Positions 31,806 to 39,628 of a stretch of DNA of 64,000 bases are shown here, in pieces. The notes under the pieces are model-generated. The model was given only the letters and a program-made list of their open reading frames with translations, had not been told where the DNA came from and searched no databases. Position 1 is the stretch's first letter; every line of letters begins with the position of its first letter. The stretch is from Rubrobacter tropicus (GTDB lineage: Bacteria; Actinomycetota; Rubrobacteria; Rubrobacterales; Rubrobacteraceae): NCBI RefSeq assembly GCF_011492945.1, contig NZ_CP045119.1:4092001-4156000 (forward strand), read 5' to 3'. The translations under genes and the position numbers were made by a program.

Positions 31806-34544
31806 TCAAGATATCTCGACCGCGCCGTGGCGGGCGGCGAAGATGACAGCCTGCAGCCGGGAGTGGGCGCCCAGCTTGGATAGGATGCGCGACACGTGGT
31901 TGCGCTCCGTCTTGGCGCTGATGTGGAGCCGGGCGGAGATCTCCGCGGCGTCCAGGCCCTCGGCCAGTAGGGCGAGTACCTCCCGCTCGCGGTCCGTGAG
32001 GCTTTCCAGGGCCCGGCGGGCTTCCTGCTCCTGCTCCTTGTGGGTTCCGGCGAAACGCAACAGCTCGACGACCTCCCCGAGCGGCAGGATCGTCTCGCCG
32101 GCGCCGAGGCGTCTTACGGCGTCAACTATCTCGGCCATGCTCGACGCCTTGTGGAGCAGCCCCGCCGCCCCGAGTTCGACGGCCCGGGCGATCTCGGCCC
32201 GGTCGAGGGTTGCGCTCAGGACTACGGCCTGCGCCCGCGGGTTGGCGGCGCGCAAACTGACTATGATCTCCGCGCCGTAACCGTCCGGGAGCCCGAGGTC
32301 GATAACCGCAACGTCCACCGGGGGCCCCGACGCGAGCGCCTCCCGCGCCCCGGCCAGCGACCCCGCCTGGCCCACCACCTCGATGTCCGGCTGCGCCCGC
32401 AGTACCGAGGCGACGCCCTCCCGAAACGAGGCGTGATCGTCTATCAGCAACACCCTGGCCCGCTGGGCCGGGGCTTCGGCGACGCCGTCCGCGCCGTAAG
32501 GCACCTCGGCCGTCACCCGGGTACCATCGCCGGGGGCGCCGGTGACGGTGAGGTCACCCCCCAGGGCGCGCACCCTCTCGCGCATCGCCCTGGTCCCTAT
32601 CCCCGCCAGGACCTTCTCCGGGTCGAAGCCCTTCCCGTTGTCGGAGATCTCAACCCTCAGCTTCCCAACCCGGTCGGTCCCGGCGAAGACTTTGACCCTG
32701 TCCGCCTCGGAGTGCCGGCGGGCGTTCGCGAGGGCCTCCTGCACCACGCGCAGAAGCTCCTTGGAGGTCTTGCCGGGCAACTCGCCCGGGAACGATTCGT
32801 GTACCTCGAGGTCCACCCGGCAGCCCGGGTTCATCTGACGGTTGAGCTCGACGAGGGCCTCCACCGAGCGGCGGAACGGCCCGCCCGCGTCGGGCTCCAG
32901 GCTCAGGTCGTGGACGGCGGATCTTAGCCCGCGGACCGAGCGGTTCAGGGCCGCCTCGGCCTCTTTCAACCCGGCGACGCCTTTTCCTTCGGGCGTGGCC
33001 GCCGTCCCGGAGAGCTGCACCTCCTGCAGGGCGTAGGTGAGGTCCTGTAGGACCTCGTCGTGCAGGTCGCGGGCTATGCGGTTGCGTTCGGCCTCCCGGA
33101 TCTCCTGCAGGGCGGCCTCGGCCTTCTTGAGCTCCGTGATGTCCGAGGCCACGCCGATCAGGCCCGCCACCTCGCCGCTGTCGCCCCGGTAAGGGGCCTT
33201 GGTCGAGAGGAACGAGCGGACCGCTCCCTTGACCGGCACCTCCTCCTCCACCCTCCGCGTCTCCCCGGACGCCATGATCTCGCGGTCGGCCTCCATCAGC
33301 GGGCGGGCAACCCCGGCCGGCAAGAATTGCGTGTCGTCCTTGCCGATGACCTCCCCGGCCGCGCACGGCCGGCCGGCTATGATCTCGGCGGCGGCGGAGT
33401 TGACCAGAACGTACCTGCCGTCCAGATCCTTGACGAAGATGGCCTCGCTGGTTCCTTCGATGACGGAGTTCAAGAGGGCGTTGCTCTCGCGCAGCTCCTC
33501 CTCCGTCTTTTTCCGGTCCGTGATCTCGTGCCGGATCGCGACGTACTGGTACGGCTTTCCCCTGCTGTTCAGGAACGGAACGATGGTCGTGTCGACCCAG
33601 TAGACCGAGCCGTCCTTGGCGCGGTTTCTGAGCTCACCCCGCCAGACGCGCCCCCGCGCTATGGTCCGCCAGAGGTCCTTTATGAAATCCTTTGGATGGA
33701 AGTTGGAGTTGACGATCCGGTGGTCCTGGCCGATAAGCTCGTTCCTGGAGTATTTGGAGATCTCGCAGAACTTGTCGTTGACGTACGTGATCCTGCCGCG
33801 CTGGTCGGTGAAGGCCACGATGGTCGACTCGTCGAGGGCGAACTTGAGGTCGGCGAGCTCCTTGAGCGTCTGATCCAGCCGCTCCCCCGATTCTTTGCGC
33901 CGCGTGATGTCGCGGAAGTAAACGGACAGGCCTTCTTCGGAGGGGTAGACGGTCACCTCGAACCAGGCTTCGAGGGGCTCGTAGTACTCCTCGAACTGTA
34001 CGGTTCTTCCCTCCGCGAGCGCCCTGTGATACTCCCGGTGGAACTTGAGATCCGAGGCCTCCGGGAACTCCTCCCAGATGTTCTTCCCGAGCAACGTCTC
34101 CCGACTGCCGGACAACAACCGCTCGGCCGTCTTGTTGAGGTAGGTGAAGCGCCACCCGCGGTCGAGCGCGTAGAAGGCGTCCGTGATCCCCTCGACGACG
34201 TCCTGACCCCGCGCCCCAGACGGACGCCAACTCTCGTCGGCCTCACCCATCACCGCGGCAAAGCCGCGCAGAAGACCCGCCCCATCCCTCAGCGCAAAGA
34301 CGAGCACGTTCGCCTGAAAGCCGGCACCGCGCTTGCCCACCCACGAGGCCCCCTCTTCGTGGTCGCCCGCGGTTTCGGCGCCCGTGAGGACCCGGTGCGC
34401 CACCTCGACGCCACCGGCAAGGAGGTCGGATAGGTGCCACCCGAGCACTTCTTCGGCCGGGTAGCCCGTCGCCAGGCGGGCGGCCTCGCTCCACGAGTCG
34501 ACCCGCCCTTCTGCGTCGAGCGTAAAGACGGCGCGTCGTTTCAT
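31806..34544 (-). CDS. Single-chain two-component system: PAS array - HisKA_3 kinase - receiver - DosR-like HTH
   Basis: 912 residues from ATG 34544. Four PAS regions (about 1-100, 110-215, 225-345, 350-475), HisKA_3 with ARDLHDEVLQDLTYAL (His495), HATPase_c (about 590-685; QEALANARRHS, SDNGKG), receiver (about 695-815; LLIDDH, phospho-site VIDLGLPDG Asp749) and a LuxR/NarL HTH (about 845-905). The recognition-helix region AKTERNHVSRILSKLGAHSR is strikingly close to M. tuberculosis DosR (EKTVKNYVSRLLAKLG), making this the best candidate to bind the TGGNCA boxes. The third PAS (NSNFHPKDFIKDLWRTI) belongs to a class often holding a cofactor. No membrane segment is seen. It is a shorter paralogue of the 17306 protein, lacking the GAF domain. 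Confidence 0.93.
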   Translation of the reverse strand: MKRRAVFTLDAEGRVDSWSEAARLATGYPAEEVLGWHLSDLLAGGVEVAHRVLTGAETAGDHEEGASWVGKRGAGFQANVLVFALRDGAGLLRGFAAVMGEADESWRPSGARGQDVVEGITDAFYALDRGWRFTYLNKTAERLLSGSRETLLGKNIWEEFPEASDLKFHREYHRALAEGRTVQFEEYYEPLEAWFEVTVYPSEEGLSVYFRDITRRKESGERLDQTLKELADLKFALDESTIVAFTDQRGRITYVNDKFCEISKYSRNELIGQDHRIVNSNFHPKDFIKDLWRTIARGRVWRGELRNRAKDGSVYWVDTTIVPFLNSRGKPYQYVAIRHEITDRKKTEEELRESNALLNSVIEGTSEAIFVKDLDGRYVLVNSAAAEIIAGRPCAAGEVIGKDDTQFLPAGVARPLMEADREIMASGETRRVEEEVPVKGAVRSFLSTKAPYRGDSGEVAGLIGVASDITELKKAEAALQEIREAERNRIARDLHDEVLQDLTYALQEVQLSGTAATPEGKGVAGLKEAEAALNRSVRGLRSAVHDLSLEPDAGGPFRRSVEALVELNRQMNPGCRVDLEVHESFPGELPGKTSKELLRVVQEALANARRHSEADRVKVFAGTDRVGKLRVEISDNGKGFDPEKVLAGIGTRAMRERVRALGGDLTVTGAPGDGTRVTAEVPYGADGVAEAPAQRARVLLIDDHASFREGVASVLRAQPDIEVVGQAGSLAGAREALASGPPVDVAVIDLGLPDGYGAEIIVSLRAANPRAQAVVLSATLDRAEIARAVELGAAGLLHKASSMAEIVDAVRRLGAGETILPLGEVVELLRFAGTHKEQEQEARRALESLTDREREVLALLAEGLDAAEISARLHISAKTERNHVSRILSKLGAHSRLQAVIFAARHGAVEIS

Positions 34545-34640
34545 TCCTGCCCACCCCCGGCATCCACCGCCGACCCCACCGCCTCTCTCTTCGCCCGTGA
34601 TCCCCCAAAAGCCCGGACGTGAAGGTAGATAAGGTCTCTC

Positions 34641-34668
34641 GCCCCGCCGGATCGTCTCCGGGCGGGGC
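34641..34668. terminator. Hairpin in the kinase leader
   Basis: GCCCCGCC (34641-34648) pairs with GGCGGGGC (34661-34668), about 100 bp upstream of the leftward ATG at 34544. It could be a leader hairpin or attenuator. Confidence 0.35.
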
Positions 34669-34707
34669 TGTTTCCTACGCGTCAAGGATAACCCACGACA
34701 CCGCTCG

Positions 34708-34770
34708 TGGGCAATATTGCCCACGGGTCGACGGGCGTTGCGCCCCCGCAAAGATGACCACCGTTGCCCA
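34708..34770 (+). promoter_or_regulatory. Triple operator before the PAS-LuxR regulator, with the best palindrome
   Basis: TGGGCAATATTGCCCA (34708-34723) is a perfect 16-bp palindrome and TGACCACCGTTGCCCA (34755-34770) a second good box, 47 bp apart. A degenerate middle site (CGGGCGTTGCGCCCCC, 34732-34747) would make the spacing 24/23. It lies between the divergent kinase and PAS-LuxR genes. Confidence 0.85.
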
Positions 34771-34835
34771 CGACGGGCGGGGCCGGACGAGGGATCATAC
34801 CTTCAGAAGGAAGCGAGAGTAGAGGGAGAGGCGCG

Positions 34836-35552
34836 ATGCTCGAAACGATCATCCAGCGGGGGACCACGAACCCGGCCGAAGGATCCCGGAGCGTCGTCTC
34901 CGCGCCGCCCCCGGCCGTCGAGTGCCTGATAAACGCCCGGACGGCGGACGCCGTCTTCGTGGTGGCGCCCGACCACCGGATAGTCCACTGGGACGCCCGG
35001 GCCGAGGCCCTCACGGGGCTTTTGGCCGAAGAGGTGGTCGGCAGGCGGTGCCACGAGACTTTGCGCGGTGAGTGCGAAGGCGGAGGCCGGCTGTGCGCCC
35101 AGGGGTGCCCCGTCATGGCCCTGGCCCGCACGGGACACGCGGTCCCGAGCTACGACACGCGCATCGAGACCAGGGTCGGCGGGAGGCGCTGGGTGAACGT
35201 GAGCGTGCTCTGCGTGGACTCCGAAGAGGGTCCGTACCTGATCCACCTCCTCCGCGACGCCCAGGGGGCGCACGAGGCTCTGGAGATGGCCCGCGACCTC
35301 GTGCGGCTCTCCTCGGGCGGCGGGGAGGCCCGCGCCCCGCGGAGGGTGGACGTCCCCGATCTCACGCCGCGGCAGGCCGAGGTCCTGGCGCTGCTGGCCG
35401 GTGGCAAGTCGGCCCGCGAGATCGGCCAGGAACTCTACCTCTCGCAGGCCACGGTTCGTAACCACATCCGCGCGCTGCTCCTGGCCCTCGGGGCGCACTC
35501 GCAACTCGAAGCCCTGGCCCGGGCGCGCGAGGCGGGCCTTCTGGCCGGGTAG
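34836..35552 (+). CDS. PAS-LuxR one-component transcription regulator
   Basis: 238 residues from ATG 34836 (RBS gagggagagg). The PAS domain (about 25-150; TADAVFVVAPDHRIVHWDAR, ALTGLLAEEVVGRRCHETL) carries a cysteine cluster RRCHETLRGECEGGGRLCAQ followed by GCP, which suggests metal, Fe-S or thiol-based sensing. A LuxR HTH (about 175-235; LTPRQAEVLALLAGGKSARE, SQATVRNHIRALLLALGAHS) follows. There is no receiver domain. The paired boxes in its promoter suggest autoregulation or control by the fused kinases. Two Usp genes follow on the same strand. Confidence 0.9.
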   Translation: MLETIIQRGTTNPAEGSRSVVSAPPPAVECLINARTADAVFVVAPDHRIVHWDARAEALTGLLAEEVVGRRCHETLRGECEGGGRLCAQGCPVMALARTGHAVPSYDTRIETRVGGRRWVNVSVLCVDSEEGPYLIHLLRDAQGAHEALEMARDLVRLSSGGGEARAPRRVDVPDLTPRQAEVLALLAGGKSAREIGQELYLSQATVRNHIRALLLALGAHSQLEALARAREAGLLAG

Positions 35553-35601
35553 ACGAACCGCGACCGCCACCATCGCACCCGGCGCAGAAAGGAGCAAAGA
35601 G

Positions 35602-36579
35602 ATGACCGGAACCCAGGACGGCATCCTGCGCCCGAACAGGATCCTGCTCGCCACGGACGGCTCGTCCGACGCGGACCTCGCCGCCAGGGCGGCAACGGAC
35701 CTCGCCCGCAAGATCGGCGCCGAGCTGCACGTGGCCCACGCCTGGCACCAAAACGTTCAGGGCATCGGCTACCCGGCGGTGGCGTGGGCCGACTACTCGC
35801 ACCTGTACGAGCGGGAGGCGAGGAAGCTGCTCGCCTCCCAGGTGGACGCCATCGAGGCGGCGGGCGGCGCGGTGGCCGAACCGCACCTCCTGCAAGGCCG
35901 GACGATAGACGTCCTGCTCGACCTCTGTGAAGAGCTGCAACCCGGCCTGCTGGTAATGGGCAGCCGCGGCCTCGGTCCCGTGGGACGGCTGGTGGTCGGC
36001 AGCGTCTCCGAGGGCGTCGTCCACCACGCGCACGTCCCCGTGCTCGTCGTGCGCGGCGGCGAAGCGGCCTGGCCTCCCCTGCGTGTGATCTCGGGCGACG
36101 ACGGCTCGGAAGGCGCCGGGCGGGCGGCGAAGCTGGGTACGAGCATCGCCGCCCTGTACGGCGCCGGGAACCTTCTCGTGCGGGCCCACCGCAACCCCCC
36201 GGAGCCGATCGGCGGGTGGAGCGCCGAAGACCGCCGCAGGCTAGACGAGGCGAGGGCGGGTATCGAGAGGAACCTCGACGAGCGGGCCGACGCCCTCGGC
36301 CGGGAATCGGGACGAAGGCCGGAGATCAGGGCGATGGATGGCGACGCCACCCTGGCCTTGCTCGTGGCCGCCGAGGATAGCGACGAGACGCGGACCCTGA
36401 TCTCCGTGGGCAGCCGCGGGCTTGGCGTAATCGGGCGGGCGAGGCTCGGCAGCGTCTCGACCAACATCCTGAGGGTCGCGAGGGGTCCGGTCTTGATCTG
36501 CCCGCTTCCGAGGGAGCCCGCGACGCGGGCCGACCGCGAGGCCGCGCGCGGCGCCCAACCCGTGCGGGCGGCGCCGTGA
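35602..36579 (+). CDS. Universal stress protein, tandem UspA domains
   Basis: 325 residues from ATG (RBS aaaggagc). Domain 1: RILLATDGSSDADLAARA and GSRGLGPVGRLVVGSVSEG with canonical G-2x-G-9x-GS. Domain 2: GDDGSEGAGRAAKLG and GSRGLGVIGRARLGSVSTN, also canonical. ATP binding is expected in both. It lies 49 bp after the PAS-LuxR gene without an operator of its own, so it is probably co-transcribed with it. It is similar to the next Usp; the two arose by duplication. Confidence 0.95.
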   Translation: MTGTQDGILRPNRILLATDGSSDADLAARAATDLARKIGAELHVAHAWHQNVQGIGYPAVAWADYSHLYEREARKLLASQVDAIEAAGGAVAEPHLLQGRTIDVLLDLCEELQPGLLVMGSRGLGPVGRLVVGSVSEGVVHHAHVPVLVVRGGEAAWPPLRVISGDDGSEGAGRAAKLGTSIAALYGAGNLLVRAHRNPPEPIGGWSAEDRRRLDEARAGIERNLDERADALGRESGRRPEIRAMDGDATLALLVAAEDSDETRTLISVGSRGLGVIGRARLGSVSTNILRVARGPVLICPLPREPATRADREAARGAQPVRAAP

Positions 36580-36643
36580 AGGCGTCTGCCCACGAACCGG
36601 CGCGCGGAGAAAGCAATTTCGGCAGCGAGGAAAGGGCCCAGGC

Positions 36644-37540
36644 ATGACCGAAGCGTTCCCCACGAGCATCCTGCTCGCCACGGACGGCTCCGACAGCGCG
36701 GCGACCGCGGGACGTGCCGCGGCCGACCTGTCGGCCAGCACCGGCTCGGAGTTGCACGTAGTCCACGCCTGGCATTACCCGGGCATGGTAGACCCGGCGC
36801 CGGTCCCCACCGAACTCTTCGAACAAGACGCCAGGAGGCTACTCGATAGGGAGGCCGAGCGTATCGCCGCCGGCGGCGCGGCGAGCGTCTCCCAGACTCA
36901 CCTCAAAAGGGACTACCCGGTAGACGCGATACTCGGTCTCGCAGACGAGCTGGGGGTTGGCCTGATCGTCGTCGGCAGCCGCGGCCGGGGCCCGCTCGGG
37001 CGGCTCGTCCTGGGCAGCGTCTCCGAGGGCGTCGTCCACCACGCGCACGTCCCCGTGCTCGTCGTGCGAGGCGGCGAAGCAGCCTGGCCGCCGGGGCGCA
37101 TCGTGGTGGGCGACGACGGCTCCGAGGCGGCGCGGGCGGCCGGAGACCTCGCGGCCCGCATCGGCAAGACCTTCGGGAGCCGGGCCGTCCTGGTGCGCGC
37201 CTCCTCCAGGCAGCCCCTCCCGATGGCGTTGCCCGAGTACGAGCAGGATCTCTACGAACGGCTGATCGAAGACAACAGGCGTATAGGCGAGAGGGCCCTC
37301 AAGGAGAGGGCAGCCGAGCTGGAAGAACTCCTCGGAACGACCCCGGAGACCGCGCTAGTGACGGGCGACGCGACGGTGACGATCCTGGAGGCCGCCGCGA
37401 GAGAACCGGCGACCCTAGTCGCCGTCGGCTCCAGGGGCCTCGGGACGGCCAAGAGGGTCATCCTCGGCAGCGTCTCGACGAAACTGCTGAGGACCACGGA
37501 GGGATCCATCCTGGTCAACCCCCGCCCGGGCGGCGACTGA
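36644..37540 (+). CDS. Universal stress protein, tandem UspA domains
   Basis: 298 residues. Domain 1: SILLATDGSDSAATAGRA and GSRGRGPLGRLVLGSVSEG. Domain 2: VVGDDGSEAARAAGDLAARI and GSRGLGTAKRVILGSVSTK. Both nucleotide loops are canonical. The stretch VVHHAHVPVLVVRGGEAAWP is nearly identical to the preceding Usp, showing recent duplication. Sixty-five bases separate the two genes. Confidence 0.95.
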   Translation: MTEAFPTSILLATDGSDSAATAGRAAADLSASTGSELHVVHAWHYPGMVDPAPVPTELFEQDARRLLDREAERIAAGGAASVSQTHLKRDYPVDAILGLADELGVGLIVVGSRGRGPLGRLVLGSVSEGVVHHAHVPVLVVRGGEAAWPPGRIVVGDDGSEAARAAGDLAARIGKTFGSRAVLVRASSRQPLPMALPEYEQDLYERLIEDNRRIGERALKERAAELEELLGTTPETALVTGDATVTILEAAAREPATLVAVGSRGLGTAKRVILGSVSTKLLRTTEGSILVNPRPGGD

Positions 37541-37590
37541 AGTGTCCAGTGGAGTGCGTTGAGGCCGCAGATCCGGAGGGGTCGAAGACG

Positions 37591-38586
37591 ATGCGGGCCA
37601 TGATCCTGGATGCCCCAGGGAAGCCGCTCCGGGCCGCGGAGGCGCCGAAACCGGAGGCCGGGCCGGGACAGGTCCTCGTCCGGGTCCGGGCCTGCGGCGT
37701 GTGCCGGACGGACCTCCACGTCGTCGACGGGGAGCTTCCGGGGCCGAAGCTGCCCCTGATCCCGGGCCACCAGATCGTCGGCGTCGTGGAGGAGACCGGC
37801 GCCGGCGCGGAACGTTTCGCCATGGGCGACCGGGTGGGCGTCCCCTGGCTCGGCCACACCGACGGCACCTGCCGCTACTGCCTCTCGGGCAGGGAGAACC
37901 TCTGCGACGCGGCCCGCTTTACCGGCTACGAGATCGACGGCGGCTACGCGGAGTACGCCACGGCCGACGAGCGTTTCTGCTTCCCGATCCCCGACGGGTA
38001 TCCGGACCTCCAGGCGGCACCCCTACTCTGCGCCGGCCTGATCGGCTACCGTTCCCTCCGCTTCGCCGGCGCCGCACAACGCCTCGGCCTTTTCGGCTTC
38101 GGCGCCTCGGCCCACATCGTCGCCCAGGTCGCCGCCCACCAGGGCCGCCGCACCTTCGCCTTCACCCGTCCCGGCGACGAGGAGGGACAGCGCTTCGCCC
38201 GCGAGGTCGGCGCCGAATGGGCCGGCGACTCCGACGAGTATCCGCCCGAAGAGCTGGACGCGGCCATAATATTCGCCCCCGTGGGCGCCCTGATACCGGC
38301 CGCGCTCCGGACCGTGGCGAAGGGTGGGACCGTGGTCTGCGCGGGCATCCACATGAGCGACGTCCCCTCGTTCTCCTACGATCTGCTGTGGGGCGAGCGG
38401 TCCGTCCGCTCGGTCGCAAACCTTACCCGTAAAGACGGAGAGGAGTTTCTTGCCCTCGCCCCCCAGGTGCCGATACAAACCGAGGTTGCGACCTTCCTAC
38501 TCGAGGAGGCCAACGCGGCGCTCGGGGCGTTGCGGGCCGGCGAAACAAAGGGCGCCGCCGTGCTCGCCGTGGAACCTTCGGCGTGA
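37591..38586 (+). CDS. Zinc-dependent alcohol dehydrogenase (AdhA-like), one structural Cys replaced
   Basis: 331 residues from ATG 37591 (RBS ggaggggtcg). Medium-chain fold: ACGVCRTDLH (Cys38), IPGHQIVG (His60), Rossmann region LGLFGFGASAHIVAQ. The structural zinc lobe reads WLGHTDGTCRYCLSGRENLC; three cysteines remain, but the position where related AdhA proteins usually have the first Cys is Asp. It may bind zinc with Asp or lack the structural zinc. It is probably in the same unit as the two Usps (50 bp gap). Confidence 0.88.
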   Translation: MRAMILDAPGKPLRAAEAPKPEAGPGQVLVRVRACGVCRTDLHVVDGELPGPKLPLIPGHQIVGVVEETGAGAERFAMGDRVGVPWLGHTDGTCRYCLSGRENLCDAARFTGYEIDGGYAEYATADERFCFPIPDGYPDLQAAPLLCAGLIGYRSLRFAGAAQRLGLFGFGASAHIVAQVAAHQGRRTFAFTRPGDEEGQRFAREVGAEWAGDSDEYPPEELDAAIIFAPVGALIPAALRTVAKGGTVVCAGIHMSDVPSFSYDLLWGERSVRSVANLTRKDGEEFLALAPQVPIQTEVATFLLEEANAALGALRAGETKGAAVLAVEPSA

Positions 38587-38712
38587 GACCTTTGAGGCAA
38601 AGAGCCCGCGCTGATGGCAAAGGCCCTCCATCAGCCCATCACCGGGGGAAAGCCCGGGATGATCGAACGCAACCAAGCCCCGAGAGGCGGGCGGGTCTCT
38701 ACAGGTTGACGG

Positions 38713-39378
38713 ATGACCGGCGGGCTGGACAGCGGCGCGCGGGCCCCCGAGCCGGCACCGGGAGCTCTGACGAGGTTGTTCCCGGCCTACGGGTGGCTCA
38801 AGGGATACGGGCGGGAGGACCTCTCCAAAGATTTCACCGCGGCGCTGGTCATAACCGTGCTGCTGGTCCCGCAGAGCATGGCCTACGCGATGCTGGCGGG
38901 CCTGCCGCCCATCTACGGCCTCTACGCCTTGATCGTCCCGACGGTCGTCTACGCCCTGTTCGGTACCTCCAGGCACATGCCGGTGGGCCCGCCGGCATTG
39001 ATGGCCCTCCTCACCCTGACGTCGGTCTCGGCCCTCGCAAGGCCCGGAACGGAGGAGTACATAGGACTCGTCCTCCTCCTCGCGCTGATGGTCGGGGTCT
39101 TGCAACTCGCCATAGGGCCCCTCGGGATGGGCTTCATCACCAACTTCATCTCCCGCCCCGTCTTGAGCGGGTTCGTCTACGCCTCCGCGGTCATCATCCT
39201 GCTCAGCCAGGCGAAGCACCTGCTCGGGATACGCCTCCCGGACGAGCCATCGACCCCGATGCTTGCCGTCGAGATCTCACGCAACATCGTCTCGAAGTAC
39301 CGCGCCGCCGACATCGAAGTCCTGTTTACCCACGTAAAGCTCCAGGTCCGGGAGCCCCTCGAAACCGCCGGATGGTAA
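38713..39378 (+). pseudogene. SulP anion transporter collapsed by an internal deletion
   Basis: The first 190 residues are a normal SulP N-terminus: AALVITVLLVPQSMAYAMLA, GLPPIYGLYALIVPTVVYAL, LLSQAKHLLG. It then jumps to SRNIVSKYRAADIEVLFTHV, KLQVREPLETAGW-stop, the last strand and helix of a STAS domain. About 300 residues (most helices and the STAS core) are missing, with the frame kept. An intact SulP lies at 41478. Confidence 0.8.
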
Positions 39379-39543
39379 GAAAATTTCGAAAGCAGCACGA
39401 GGTACCCCACCATGAGAGACGCCCTCCGACGCATCGGCCGGCTCGACCAACAGGACACCAGCAGCACCCAAAGCCCCCACCGGAACACAGCAAGAAGGTT
39501 GCCCCTGTACCCGCAAACCCCCGGAGATTGGGCCATACGTTTA

Positions 39544-39569
39544 TATTACTATATTGAAATATAATAATA
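39544..39569. promoter_or_regulatory. AT-rich operator/promoter of the persulfide dioxygenase gene
   Basis: An inverted repeat TATTACTATATT-GA-AATATAATAATA (11/12 match) sits in a 50-bp island that is almost pure A/T, 60-85 bp before the ATG at 39629. AT-rich palindromes in front of persulfide dioxygenase genes are known targets of BigR/SqrR-type ArsR repressors. The link to the ArsR at 45304 is inference. Confidence 0.6.
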
Positions 39570-39628
39570 AATAGCTATCATGAGGTCGACGCCGAACGGG
39601 TGGGTCGAGGGCGTGAAAGGAGACGGGG

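Noticed and set aside
33060-34433. 457-codon rightward frame opposite the second kinase-regulator
   Set aside because: Mirror frame of a clearly coding PAS-kinase strand.
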